DNA of 64,000 nucleotides from Heterohyrax brucei (taxonomy: Eukaryota; Chordata; Mammalia; Hyracoidea; Procaviidae). The notes below the pieces were generated by a model, which was given only the letters and a program-made list of their open reading frames with translations, did no database searches and was not told the DNA's origin. Shown here piece by piece: positions 44,263 through 56,705 of the stretch. The translations under genes and the position numbers were made by a program. Position 1 is the first letter of the stretch. Each line of letters starts with the position of its first letter. The DNA lies in NCBI GenBank assembly GCA_028571685.1, contig CM053144.1:98424171-98488170 (forward strand), written 5' to 3'.

Positions 44263-45119
44263 GTAAGCAATTGTTAGCAACAGAGGTATCCCTAGTTCCT
44301 CATAGTACCAAACACCTGAGGAATTTTCTATACTTCATGATGCTTATCAGGGACTTAGCATTTAAGATCCAACATGCCACTTCCTCAAACCACTAGTTTA
44401 TCCCCGCCCTTTACAGATGGGGTGTCCTAGTCTTTCTTACTTCCCAGGAAAAATCCACAGACATGCCACCTTCATCATTTCACATAGTTTGAGGGTTAAT
44501 AGTGTTGACTCAGTTTGAGTTTCAGATCTTGATAAGCTGATTTTTAGATTTTAGTTGTTTAAGTTGTTCTTAGAAAGATGAAAGTATAATTAGCGTGCTG
44601 AAACTGTCCAGTGTCACTGATTTACTCACGCTGAGTGCAGCACTAAGACCATGCTGTTCCTTTAGCACTTTCTGACTGACAAGACAGGAACTCCATGAGT
44701 CCGAACATTCTCATTAACAACTAATGGGAATGTGACTGAGCTTTGATGTTGAAGAGCCCAGAGCACCTGGGGGATTAAAATGCATACTGACCAGGGATCA
44801 GTTTGCTGTTTAATACTAATACAGGGTATAATGCCCAAATATATCATACAGCTCATTTGATTTGGTGTGCCACTGGTTTCTCTTTGAAGTGCTGTTGTTC
44901 TGCAATTGTAGAATCTTTCCTAGTGAGCGCAAAGGACCAAGTGCTTTCTCAACTCATGCATTTTACACTGGATATTTCCACTCTTATTTGGCATTCTTGA
45001 TACTGTGTGAGAGATGTCCTAAAAACTACTTTTTTAAATTTCCTGCTGCAGAACATGCCTCTGCTCACACTCTGTAACCAGGGCACTTGGGCTGTATCTT
45101 TCAGTAACATATTCATCAA
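44263..45119. other. Unique DNA
   Basis: No gene or repeat recognised. Confidence 0.35.
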
Positions 45120-45285
45120 AGCTCACGTTTACTTACTGAGGGTAGGCACTGTGCTGAGCACTTTTACTTCTATTACCTCATCCAATCCTCATATCATTGT
45201 GAGACCAGAGAATTGAGGTTTAGAGAAATTGAGTCTTTCACCCAAGCTCAGAGAGATTGGGAGTATCAGACTACTTTTTTAGGGA
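45120..45285 (+). mobile_element. Ancient mammalian-wide repeat (MIR/L2 era)
   Basis: 'ggcactgtgctgagcacttt', 'ctcatccaatcctcatatca' and 'attgaggtttagagaaattg' are hallmark phrases of old mammalian interspersed repeats. Confidence 0.55.
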
Positions 45286-45714
45286 GAAAGCACTGTTTCT
45301 CATGCATAATGTTTTTAATATTTGTAAAGTGATTATTTTTACTTGGAGATAGTCAGAAAGAGCTATCATTGTTGTTATTATTCATAAATCACTAACTTTG
45401 AGTTTGAATGTCTTAGCCTGTAGAATCACTCTGGAGTACGTGATTAAAGTGTTTTTGTTTTCAGTAAGTAACAGTTGCATCACTGCAACTCTTTAAGAAC
45501 ATAATTTTGAACTTATCTCAAAAAGCATCATGCAGTCAAGTGTTTGAAAAGATGACTTATGCTGATTTGGGCACATTACTTATTCTTAAAACAAGACGGT
45601 TTAACTTTCAAGAAGCATTGAAGATAAAAACATTAACTCATTTAGAAACTGATTCTGAAACATTCTTTCTGGACAAAACTTTTAATATGACTCCTGGTGT
45701 AGCAAGAAAGTCAC

Positions 45715-45815
45715 AATCTTTGGAGACTGGCTGTTCTAGGTTCAGCTTTCAGTGTTTCCACTGAGTAGCTGTGTGACTTTGGATAAATTACCTAAGCTCC
45801 TGAATCACAGTTTGC
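45715..45815 (+). mobile_element. MIR
   Basis: 'ctgttctaggttcagctttc', 'gtagctgtgtgactttggat' and 'aaattacctaagctcctgaa' follow the MIR core. Confidence 0.75.
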
Positions 45816-45819
45816 TGTT

Positions 45820-46055
45820 CTTGTTTGGGGCTGTCTAGTTGGTTCTGACTCATAGAGAGCCTATGTACAACAGAACAACACACTGCCCAGTCCTGTGCCA
45901 TCCTCACAATGGTTGCTATATTTGAGCCCACTGTTAAAGCTACTGTGTCAATCTATCTGAGGATCTTCCTCTTTTTCGCTGACCATCTACTTCACCAAAC
46001 ATGATGGCTTTCTCCAAAAACTGTTTCCTGCTGATAACATGTTGAAAGTATATGG
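45820..46055 (-). mobile_element. RTE/BovB-like 3' fragment, inverted
   Basis: + strand shows 'ttctgactcatagagagcct', 'ctgtgccatcctcacaatgg', 'ttcctctttttcgctgacca' and 'ctgataacatgttgaaagta', the complement of the RTE 3' end. Confidence 0.8.
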
Positions 46056-46369
46056 GACAAAGTGACAGAGAATTTATTCAGAATTTGTGGAAACAATTTG
46101 AGGCCCTGAAGTAAAAGGCAGCTGACAATAGATAATTCCATGATGAAAACATTCCCGTATAAGAACTATAAATGATACTGAAGGGTACTCATTGTGGAAC
46201 CTTGTTGGGGAATTATAAGTAGAACCACGTGGCTCACTGACCCTGCATGAGTAAGAATTGGTTTACCAATATGGTGGGTACACTCAACATAAAAAACAGG
46301 ACTCTGAATATAAAAACTGTGAAAGCGGAATCAGAATATATAGAATTAACAGTTTCTTTGAGGAAATAA

Positions 46370-49300
46370 AAATTTGCTCAGCAGAGTAGAAGGATACAAG
46401 AGAAACAGAAAACTCTGTTGGATTCCTACGTATCAACAAAGAGAACTTTGAAAAAGAAAACCGGGGAAAAAATACCATCTATAGTAGCCCCTAAAGGGAA
46501 AAAGAAAAATACTTAGGAATAAATATAATCAGGCAGAGACGCAAAACACTTAACAAACTACAAAACACTATTGTATGAAACTAAAAGAGATTTACATAAA
46601 TGGAAAACATAGCAAGCTTATGGATGGGTAGACCCAAAGCAGTCTACAAATACAATGCAAAACCAATCCAATTATCAATGACATCCTCTAAAGAGATGGA
46701 AAAAGTAGTCCTTAACTTTCTACAGGAAGGGAAAAGGCCCCCTCATCAGTAAAGCACTATTGATTAGGAATAAAGTAAGCAGACTTGCACTGCCTGACCT
46801 CAGAACCTACCATACAGCTATGGTAGTCAAAACAGGCTGCTACTGCTGCAACAGACACGTGGACCAATAAAACAAAATTGAGAACCCAGATGTAAAACCA
46901 ACCAATCACCTATAGTCACCTGACCTTTGACAAAACTCAAAGTACATCAAATTGGGAAAAGATAGTCTTTTTAACAAATAGTGCTAGCAAAACTGAATAC
47001 CCATTTGCAAAAAATTAAATAGGACCAATATCTCACACCATGTACTAAAATAAATTTTGAAGTGGATCAAAGACCTAAATGTAAAAACAAAAACTATAAA
47101 GATCATAGAAGAAAAAACAGAATCAATGCTAGAGGCCCTAATACATGACATAACAGGATACAAACCATAACTAACAATATTCAAGGACAAAAAGATAAGC
47201 TAAATAACTAGGATCATCTAAAAATTAAACTATTATGCTCATCAGAAGAGTAAAAAGAGAATGTACAGACTTGGGAAAAAAATTAGGTATGACAAATCTG
47301 ACAAAGTACTGATCTCTGAAAGCTTTAAGGAATCCAACACCTGTACAACAAAAAGACAAATAATCCAACTAAAAATCGGGCAAAGGATATGAACTTCCCC
47401 AAAGAAGACATTCAAGCAGCTAACACATGAAGAAATGCTCTTGATCACTAGCTGTAAGACATATGCAAATCAAAACCACAACAACATACCATCTCACCCC
47501 AAAATGACTAGCACGTACTTGTAAAAAAAAAAAATAAATAACAAAGGAAAGGCTGCAGAGAGATTGAAACTTTAATACACTGCTGGTGGAAATGCAAAAT
47601 GGTACATTTTGGGGAAACAGTTCAGCACTTCCTTAGAAAGTCAGAAGTTGAAATACTACATGAGCTAACAATCCCACTCCCAAGACTATATCCTAGCAAA
47701 ATAAGAGCTATCAGATGAACAGACATAATGCAAACCCATGTTCACTGAAGCATTGTTCACAATTGAAAAAGGATGTAAATAACCTACCTGCCGTCAACAG
47801 ATGAATGGATAAACAAACTGTGTACAAACATACAATGATGTACTAAGCAACAATAAAGAACAATGATGAATCTGCCAAGCATCTCACAACATGGATGAAT
47901 TTGAAGGGCTATTATGCTGAGCAAAAGAAGTCAATCACAGAAAGACAAATACTGTGTGAGACCACTTCTATTAAAACTCGTGATAAGATTTACACGCAAA
48001 AAGAAATGATCTTTCATGCTTATGAGGGAGGGGAGAAAAGAGAAGGGAAAAACACTAAACAGATACAAGATAAGTGGTAACTTTAGTGAAGGGTAAGACA
48101 GTACACAATAATGGAGAAGTCAACACAACCTGTCCAAGCCAACTGTCATGGACTGAATTGTGTTCCCCCCAAAATATCTGTAGCCATGTGGCTGGGCCAT
48201 GATTCCCAGTATTTTGTGATTTTCCTCCATTATGTGATTTTCCCATGCTGTATGTTAAAGGATTAGGATAAGACTGTGAATCCCTTTGTAGGATTACCTC
48301 CCTGCTCCACTGTAAATGGAGTTTCCCTGGAGTATGGCTTGCACCACCCTTAATCCTGACATCCTACAAGAGATAAAAAGGAAAGAGAAGAAAGCAGGGA
48401 ATTGGGAACCTCACAGCATTGAACAAGAAGCACCAGGAGAAGAGTACATCCTTCAGACTTGAGAGTACATCCTTCCTGTACCAACATGCTCCCTGAACAA
48501 AGACTGATGCAATACTGGACTTTTCTCCAGAGCCGACAAGAGGGAAAGCCTTCTTCTGGAGCAGACATCCTGAATTTGGACTTGTAGCCTACTGCACTGG
48601 CTAAGAATAAGCTTTCCTTTGTTAAAGCCATCCACTGGTGGTATCTCTTTTAGAGCAGCATTACCTAACTAACACAGCAAGGTCATGGAAGCTCCGTAGA
48701 TTCATCCAAACTCAGTGAAAGACCAAAATACTAGGCTGAGTGCTACAGGTGCCACAAATGCAGGGAACATTTAGCTCCCCTGGCATAAGATAGTTTACAA
48801 AATAAGAAAAAAATAAAATTTTCTACATTCTACTTTGGTGGGTAGCTTCTGGGGTCTTAAAAGCTTGTGAATGGCCATCTAAGGTGTAACTGGTCCTAAC
48901 CCATCTGTAGCAAAGGCAAATAAGGAAAATGAAAAACATAAGCAAAAGATCAGTTTGAAGGGCTAAACAAATCACAGCTACAGCAGCTTCTACTAGGATG
49001 AACCCAGCACAACTAGATGGTGTCTGGTTAGCACCACCAATTGTTTGACAGGGATCAAAACAGAAGGTCCTAACAGAACCACAGAGAAATGTAGAACAAA
49101 ATTCTAATGCACACACACACACAAAAATGACCAGACTTATTAGTCTGACAGAGACTAGAGAAATCCTGAGATCATGGCCCCCAGACACCGTCACAGCTTA
49201 GTAATGAAGTCACTCCTGAGGTTCACCCATCAGCCAGAGATTAGAAACACCCATAAAACCAAGTGAGACTAACTGGGCACACAAGTCCAAGGGCAAGGAC

Positions 49301-49480
49301 AAGAAGGCAGGAGGGACACGAAAGCTGTGAACAGGGAACCCAAAGGCAAGAGGAGAGTGTTGATATGTTGTCCATTGCAACCAATGTCATAAAGCAGTAT
49401 GTCTATTAATCGTTTAATGAGAAACTAATTTGATCTGTAAACCTTCATGTAAAATGCAGTAAAAGAAAATTTTTTAAAAA
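46370..49480 (+). mobile_element. Old L1 (ORF2 second half and 3'UTR), split by an LTR
   Basis: Degenerate ORF2 from 'gtagaaggatacaagagaaa' (RT thumb region), through 'cctgctgtcaacagatgaat'-like C-terminal sequence near 47790, to a 3'UTR recognised by 'cttctggggtcttaaaagct' at 48847 and an A-rich end near 49480. The LTR 48144-48676 interrupts it. No long frame is left on the + strand. Confidence 0.75.
48144..48676 (+). mobile_element. MaLR/ERVL-like solo LTR in the old L1
   Basis: 'tgtcatggactgaattgtgt' to 'agcattacctaactaacaca'. Flanks ccaac/gcaag are a decayed 5-bp TSD. It is the best uninterrupted copy on this strand and serves as reference for the insert at 35862. Confidence 0.85.
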
Positions 49481-49664
49481 GACACACCATCACTTCAGTG
49501 GAATTCTTGCCAAAAACACAGGATGTCAGTCAAACCATGCAAAAACATCAACAAACTCAAAACTAACAAACTTGAATTCTTCAAAGTTGTCAGTGCCATG
49601 AAAGACATTCCCAAGGTGTGATGACAACCTTGTACTTGTCTAAGAAGATCTCCATAGTTTGTAG
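49345..49664 (+). repeat. Large inverted repeat, left arm
   Basis: Contains the last 135 bases of the old L1 and about 185 bases beyond it ('cactTCagtggaattcttgc' in lower case, 'ttcttcaaagttgtcagtgc', 'tacttgtctaagaagatctc'). Pairs with 50322-50635 at about 78-80% identity. Confidence 0.75.
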
Positions 49665-50321
49665 GGATGTGTCTTGGAGAGTAGAAGAGTAAAATATGGT
49701 GATGTATGGGATCAAAAACAGCAGAGAAGAAGCAAGTGTGGCAAAATCTTGATAGTAATTGTTCAATCTGGCTGATGTGAACAAAGGACCATTGTATCAT
49801 TTGGTCTCCTATTGTGACTGAAATAATAATAATACGTTTTCTTAAGGAGAAAAAAAGTAAAAATTTTCAAACCTCATATCCAAGAAATTTTTTATTGCTA
49901 GCAAAGTCCAGCAAAGTATTATAATTAAATTATAATTAATTTGTGTTGTAAAATTGTTTAAATGCTGTAAACATTTAAAGAAAACTTAAGTGACTAAGAA
50001 TACAAAAGATCAAGAAGTGTTAACAGTTACACTTGAAATAAAAAACATCAGCATGCACTGAATAAGTAGAAGTAAGCTGTATTTAAATTTAAAATGAATT
50101 ACATATAAGATGTAAATGCTCGGAAAAGGCATAAAATTTCATAACTCTTATTTAAAATAATAGCAATTCTGTCTTACAATTTCTTCTTAAGTTATGATTT
50201 ACAATGCTTGCTAAATGACACGTTCTAAAATGTCCCCTTTTTGTTACTTTCCTTTATAAAGCTTTTAAAAGCAGGTCCTACACATCACCCTGCTTCACAC
50301 TTTCCCTGTCCAATAAGCATC

Positions 50322-50635
50322 TCTAAAAACTGTGGCAATCTTCTTAGACAAGTATAATGTCATTATCCCTCTTTAGAAATGTCTTCCATGGAATTGACAA
50401 CTTTGAAGAGTTTAGGTTTGTTATTTGGGGTTTGCTGATGTTTCCTCATGATTTGACTCAGGTCCTACATTTTTGGCAAGAATTCCACTAAAGTGATGGT
50501 GTGCCTTTTTTATTTTTATGGTTTGCATTTTAGATGAAAGTTTATAGATCAAACTAATTTCTCATTAAATGATTAATACACATATTGTTTTGTGACCTGG
50601 TTCCCACTGCTAAAATCTCCCAATTTCCAGGTAAC
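50322..50635 (-). repeat. Large inverted repeat, right arm
   Basis: Reverse complement of the left arm, including the L1 3' end ('aactaatttctcattaaatg' on the + strand) and the sequence beyond it ('ggcaagaattccactaaagt', 'caactttgaagagtttaggt', 'aatcttcttagacaagtata'). The loop is 657 bp of AT-rich DNA without a recognised feature. Confidence 0.75.
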
Positions 50636-50775
50636 AGAATTTAGTGATACAACAAATTTGTAATATACCTGTAACTTCTTAATTGTATTTTGGGTGAACA
50701 TTTCTTATTGGTTTCACATGCGTAATACGAAACAAAAGCTATACACTCTACATTATTCCAAGAAGGAAAATGAAA

Positions 50776-51010
50776 AATCAAACCAAACCAGTTATTGTCA
50801 AGTTGATTCTAATTCATAGCGACCCCATGTGTTACAGAGTGGAATTGTGATCCACCGAGCTTTGTTTTGTTTTGTTGTTTGGGGGTTTTTTGGTTTTCGG
50901 TTTTTGCTGATTTTTCAGAACTAGTTTACCAGATATTTATCTTGCAGTATTGGTGGGCGCACTGGAACTGGCAACCTTTTGGTTAATAGTCGAACACAAA
51001 TCATATGCAC
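50776..51010 (-). mobile_element. SINE (long subtype)
   Basis: + strand: 'gattctaattcatagcgacc', 'gtttttgctgatttttcaga', 'ggcaaccttttggttaatag'. The 'ctgatttttcagaa' middle marks a subtype not seen elsewhere in the window. Confidence 0.7.
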
Positions 51011-52394
51011 AGGGATCTTATTCCCAGAGAATACCAGGAAAAAATCTTTTCCATAGTCATCAGTGCTTCTATACTTAAAAAAATCATGTATTCTGGATGT
51101 GGGAGAATTAAAATGGAGTTTTCCTTCAGATAACAGGGGTAATATTTGAACAAAAATCACATTTGTCATCAATATGGTAATTGTGGTAATTCATTCATTA
51201 GTTTATGGACCTGCCTCTTCCAGAGATAACAGCAAATTCATCTAAGGATTCCATATAGATTATACATAGATAGATTCTATTTTCTCTTCTGATTTAGCTG
51301 ACAAGTATGTACAGTTGTGAACATTCAAATGGTCCCTTAATGATTACAGATTGATATTAAAGAATCTAGAAGTTACTTCAGAAACGATTAATACAAATTT
51401 AATAAAACAAAATTCCCCTCCCATTTTTCTTCATTGTTTATTTATGGGCCATCTTCCTCTATGCACTTCTTCTAACACAAAGCCAATTAGAAGCAATGTG
51501 GTTCATGCTTTTTTGAAGCAGCAAAGAACTTGAAGCTTACTGCCAATTTCTTATATCTAACCACATCCTGGAAAACCTAGTTTACCTTGGATTAATTTTC
51601 TAAGATTTAAAATAATAACATACTCTAAAAAATAATACAAACCAATAGTCCTTGAAAAAAATAAAAAACAGCATAGTTAATCTCTGGTAACATACTATTT
51701 CTGTGGAGTTTATAGCAGTCAATAACATTGCTAAGATGCTAAAATATTCTAAGAAATCTTGGCTTTCTCTATTAGAATAAATTATAATAGCAGGAAAATA
51801 AGCAAAATTTTTGCTTTTAAGGAGTTAGAGAAAAATAAACTGAAATATAACATTGTTCCTGATTCCCTTGGAAATGCACATAAAATTAAAATTAGAAGTT
51901 TCTTTTCTTTCTGTTGAAAAGCAGACTGGGTAGCAAAAGAAAATAATACATACCAGAAATCTGGAACAATATAGTTATTATATAATCATGTTTATTATAA
52001 CTCACTGGCTCATTCTTCGGAGTGCATCGCTCTGAGAGGGAATATTTGTAATCTCCTGCTGCCATCTCATGTAATGTCTTGTCACTGCACAACACAAAAG
52101 GAGGAATATACATGGAAGTAAATCAAGTGATGTATCAAACCCACATTTCTCACCTAAAAATTAAATATTGTCTCATCCCCACTCATTTACATTAGAATTA
52201 AAGAAAGTTTGGCCATTGAGCAAATTACACTTCCTTCCCAAGTTATTTCTTACATTTTCTAATCACATTTATTCTCTCTCATGATTGGTTTATCGCAACG
52301 TAAAATGCTATATAGCAGTATGTGTTATTCAGATGCCTGAGTACTCAATATAAGAGCTGTAGCATAAAATTTGTAATGATAAAGTGGAAACCAA
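51011..52394. other. Unique AT-rich DNA
   Basis: No gene or repeat recognised. Confidence 0.4.
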
Positions 52395-54455
52395 GTACAG
52401 TTCTTTTTTTTTTTCTTTTTTTAATTGAGCTTTAAGGGAAAGTGTACAGTTTAAGTTAATTTCTCATTCAAAAATTTATAAACATATTATTTTGTGACAT
52501 TAGTTGCAATTTCCACAATGAGACAGCACACTCTCCCTATTCATTCTTGGTTCTCTGTGCCCATTTGACCAGTTCTTGTCCTTGCCTCCCTTCTCACACT
52601 TTTTTTCAACAGATCTGCCCATTTGGTCTTGTATGTCTCAACTAAGAAGCACATTCCTCACATGTATTATTTTTTTATTAATAATTTTGTCTAATCTTTG
52701 TCTGAAGCGTGGGCTTCAGAAATGGTTTCAGTTCCAGGGACCACAATTCTGGAGGTTCCTCTAAGTCTCTGCCAGACCATTTAGTATGGTCATTTGACAT
52801 AAATTTAAGTTTTGGTCTACATTTTCTCCTGCTGTGTCCTGGATGCTCTGTTGTACTCTCCATTGGGACAGTCACTGGTAGTAGCTGGATGCTCTCTAAT
52901 TCTTACAGTCTCAGATTGGTGCAGTATCAGGATTGTTTGGTCCTTGGGGCTAATATTTTCCTTGTATCTTTTGTTTTCTTCATCTTCCTTTACTCAGAGT
53001 GGGATAGGACCAATTGATATACCTTAGATGGCCACTCACAAGCTTTCAAGACCCCAGCACTACTTACCAAAGTGGGATGTAGAACATTTTTCTTAATAAA
53101 TTGTTATGCCAACTGACCTAGATGACCTCCCAAAACTATGATCTGTAGACCCCAGTCCCAGCTACTCTGTTCTTCAAAGTGTTTGGATGTGTCCAGGAAA
53201 CTTCTTAGCTTTTGCTTTGCTCCGGTTCTGTTGACTTCCCCTGTACTCTGTGTTGATCTCGCCTTCACCAAAGTTCATCCTTGTCTACTGTCCAGTGATT
53301 TCTCCTCCCCATCCCTTCCTGCCCTCATAATCATTAAAGAATGCTTTTTTTCTGTGTTTAACCATTTTCTTGAGTTCTTACAGTAGTGGTCTCATACTAT
53401 ATTTGTCCTTTTGTAACAGACTTACTTCACTCAGCATAATGCCCTCTACAATCATCCATGTTGTGAGACGTCTCACAGATTTATCACTGTGTATCCATTC
53501 ATCTATTGATGGGCACCTTGACTGCTTCCACCTTTTTGTTATTGTGAACAGTGCTGCAATGAACACAGATGTGCCTATGTCTATTCATGTGACAGCCCTG
53601 ATTTCCCTTGGGTAGATTGCTAGGAATGCGACTGCTGGATTGTACGATGTTTCTATTTACAGCTTTTTAAGGAAGTGTCAAGTCATTTTCCAAAGTGGTT
53701 GTACTATTTTACATTCATTCCAGCAGCACATAAGGGCTCCAATCTTACCACAACCTCTCCAGTATTCGTATCTTGTAATTTTGGGTTAGTGACAGTTTCG
53801 TTTGGGTGAGATGGTATCTCATTTTAGTTCTGATTTGCATTTATCCAATAGCTGATTGTAAGCATTTCCTTGTATTGTTTACTACTTGAGTGCCTTCTGT
53901 GGTGAAGTGTTTGTTCACATCCTTTACTCGTTTATTAGTTGGATTATTTGTTTATTTTTGTTTTTAGAATTATTTTGTTTTTAGAATTATTATTTTTGTT
54001 TTAGAAGCACTGGATCCTCCTATAAATTTCAGAGATTAGACCTTTGTCGAACTTGTCATAGCCAACATTTTTGTCCCACTCTGTGAATTCTTTTTCTTTT
54101 TTCTTTTGGCGAAGTCTTTTGAGAGCTTAAGTGCTTGTTTTTTAGGAGCTCCCAGTTAGCTAGCTTCTCTTCTGGTGTTTGTACATTGTTAGCTATAATC
54201 TGTAAACTATACCATGTAGTACAGTTCCTAGCATTATCCCTTTTTTCCCCATGATCTTCATCATTTTAGCTTTTATATTTAGGTCTTCAATCTATTTTGA
54301 GTTAGTTTTTTGTATGTGGTGTGAGGTATAGATCCTGTTTCTTTTTTTTACAGATGGCCATCCAGAAATGCTAACACCATTTATTAAAAAGATGGCCTTT
54401 TCCCTATTTAACAGACTTTGGGCCTTTGCCAAATACTAGCTGCTCACAGGTAGAT

Positions 54456-55041
54456 AGAAACCCTGGTGTTGTCACTAAAAGACCTCAATTGATGGTCCAG
54501 CGGTTTTGGGGTTCCTCTGAGAGCATGGCCCCCGGCCCTGATGCTGCCCGTTCCCATTAATTATAACAAAGGTCCACTCTTTGGACAAGAATGGATTGGA
54601 CTTGGCAATGCAGAGTAACCATATATTGGAAGCACTTTATGGTTCTATACATCTATAGGATATCATCTTGCTGACCTCTGGCTGGAGGAAGGGGAGTGGA
54701 CGGAGAGGAGGGGAAAGGAGACTGTTGGGAGGATGAGACATGTATGGAGCAGAGAGGAATAGTGTGCAGTCACCGGACAGGGAGAGCAGTGGAAGCTGCA
54801 TATAGGGGGGCATGTAAATTTACATGTGAATGTACATTTTCACTCAGTTATGTTAAATAAAAATAAAAAAATAAAAAAGAAACCCTGGTGTTGTAATGGT
54901 TAAGTGCTACAGCTGCTAACCAAAAAGTTGGCAGTTCTGACCCTTCAGGCACTCCTTGGAAACTCTACAGGGCATTTCGACTCTATCCTATCAGGTCACT
55001 ATGAGTTGGAATCAATTTGACAGCAGTGGGTTTTGTTTTGT
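54456..55041 (+). mobile_element. SINE split by a young L1
   Basis: The SINE head 'agaaaccctggtgttgt' is duplicated at 54456-54472 and 54878-54894 as the TSD of the L1 between them; the rest follows to 'ttgacagcagtgggttttgt'. The SINE's own TSD is tgct(c/t)cacaggtagat on both sides within the old L1. Confidence 0.93.
54473..54877 (+). mobile_element. Short young L1 tail nested in a SINE
   Basis: 405 bp of L1 3'UTR from 'cactaaaagacctcaattga' to an interrupted A-tail. It shares private variants with the L1 at 39120-40467 ('gtgcagtcaccggacaggga', 'cataggggggcatg'-type), about 98.5% identity. Confidence 0.95.
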
Positions 55042-55374
55042 TTGCTTCACAGGTAGATGGATTTCCGTTTTGATTTTTCAGCTCTGTTCCACTGGTCTAT
55101 GTGTCTCTTGTTGTACCAGTACCAGGCTGTTTAGACTACCATGGTGGTAAAACAGGTTCTAAAATGTATTAGTGTGAGACCTCCCACTTTGTTGTTCTTC
55201 TTCAGTAATGCTTTACTTATTAGAGGCCCCTTCCCTTTGTGTGCAAAGTTGGTGATTAAAAATTTTGCTGGAATTTGGATTGGGGTTGTATTTTAACTAT
55301 AGATAGCTATGGGTAGAACTGACATTTTTACAATGTTGAGTCTTTCTGACCATGCAGTTCTACTCTTTAAAGCA

Positions 55375-56705
55375 AACAAAGTCAACAGACTCTCTCTTAT
55401 AGGAGTTTGTCCTGACATCACTCAAGTCATAAAACTATCAAACCTTATATAGCATAACTTTAATTTAATTTAAGGTCTACTGTGGGCATATACCAGCATT
55501 TAAACATAAAAGTCACAGTGCAAGTACGCCAAATTTGTACTGCCATTTCTATAAATGCTAACAATTCTCATTGTCACTTATCAATCACTATAGAACATTA
55601 CATAACCCAATGAAATTTGGAAAGTGGTCAGTTCACTAATACAATTGAATCCATAATATTCTACCTTTTGACTCCCAGAACTTCATGTCCTTGACACATG
55701 TAAAACACATTCATTCCATCATATCATGGCAAAAGTCTTAAATCGACTCCAAGTTCAAAATCCAAAAAAATTCCTCATTTGTGAATACAAGTTATCTGCT
55801 TCTAAAGTACAATTGTGGAATAAACACAAACTAGACATTTCCACTACAAATGAGACAAAAGGGAGGAAAAGAAGGCATAATAGGAACCAAGCAAGTTAGC
55901 AGACACATTACATTACTCCTCAAGGCTTTGAAAATAATCCTCTATTCTCTGAGACTATTTACACAGTGGTCTTGCCCTCCAGATTCTAGGTAATGTCTAC
56001 ATTCCCTGGATTCTGAGTATTGGCCTGTTGGCTCTAGGCTTTAGCTCTACCTTCCAGGCCCACTGGGACAGCAACTCTGCCTCCTCGCCTTTAGCCTCAC
56101 AATTCTCCTATCCCATCTGAGTGTTTACTCGACCCTTAGAAACAACAGAGGCCAGGGCTCCACCCTTTGGAGCATCAGAAGTTTTCATCCTATAAGACTT
56201 GGCTCCTGATGATCCTTGTCTCTTCAGCCTCTACTTCTTGGTTTCTTGGCCTCTCAGTCCTTCAAGCCTCACCACTTGTATCTGCCTAACTGCATGAGTG
56301 TTCCACAGTTCTTTAGACCCAGCAGTAAGTGTCTGGAGGCATCCCACACTGCCATGAAGCCCCCTGCATAAAGACACTCAGCTCTCTCACCAGCAATTGA
56401 CTCCAGTGCCGTCTTACACTGGTCTCCCAGGTCTACTGTCTCCCAGGTTCCTGTTCTCTGCTGTGCCTGTTCTCTGCTGCTTCCAGGTCTCTGTTGCTGC
56501 TTCTCACTGTCTATGCTATCTCTGGTCTAACAGCTTTCAACACTTCCTTCTGAGTCCTCATCAGAACTGTATCTAACATCCATAATTCCATCAACATCTC
56601 TTCAAGGCAATCTTAAAACTCTCCCAGCTTCTATCCAGTCACAGTATTAAAATACCTCCTACAACTGAGGCATCTGTTAGAGTAGCACCCCACTCCTGAT
56701 ACCAA
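55375..56705 (-). mobile_element. MaLR/ERVL-like internal (leader) region
   Basis: It directly abuts the 3' edge of the minus-strand LTR at 56706 and contains the PBS. Phrases such as 'gcaaaagtcttaaatcgact', 'gttatctgcttctaaagtac' and 'tggctttagctctacc'-like text resemble MaLR internal sequence in reverse complement. No gag or pol frame is recognisable. The left edge meets the old L1. Confidence 0.55.
56688..56704 (-). other. Primer-binding site, tRNA-Leu type
   Basis: On the minus strand the 17 bases read TGGTATCAGGAGTGGGG, one change from the complement of the 3' end of tRNA-Leu used by ERV-L/MaLR elements (TGGTGTCAGGAGTGGG). It lies within about 3 bases of the LTR edge, as a PBS should. 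Confidence 0.7.

Larger units (their letters stand above)
52395..55365 (-). mobile_element. Old inverted L1 (3'UTR and ORF2 second half), with nest
   Basis: Poly(T) at 52403, complement of the 3'UTR ('gctttcaagaccccagcact' at 53041), ORF2 C-terminus (minus frame 53378-53566 reads 'MFIAALFTITKRWKQSRCPS'), and RT-thumb region up to about 55365 ('accagtaccaggctgtttag' at 55114). It is the target of the nest at 54456-55041. Confidence 0.78.

Noticed and set aside
52395-53027. Cluster of hydrophobic + frames (52576-53386) as membrane proteins
   Set aside because: They are antisense to the 3'UTR of an inverted old L1.
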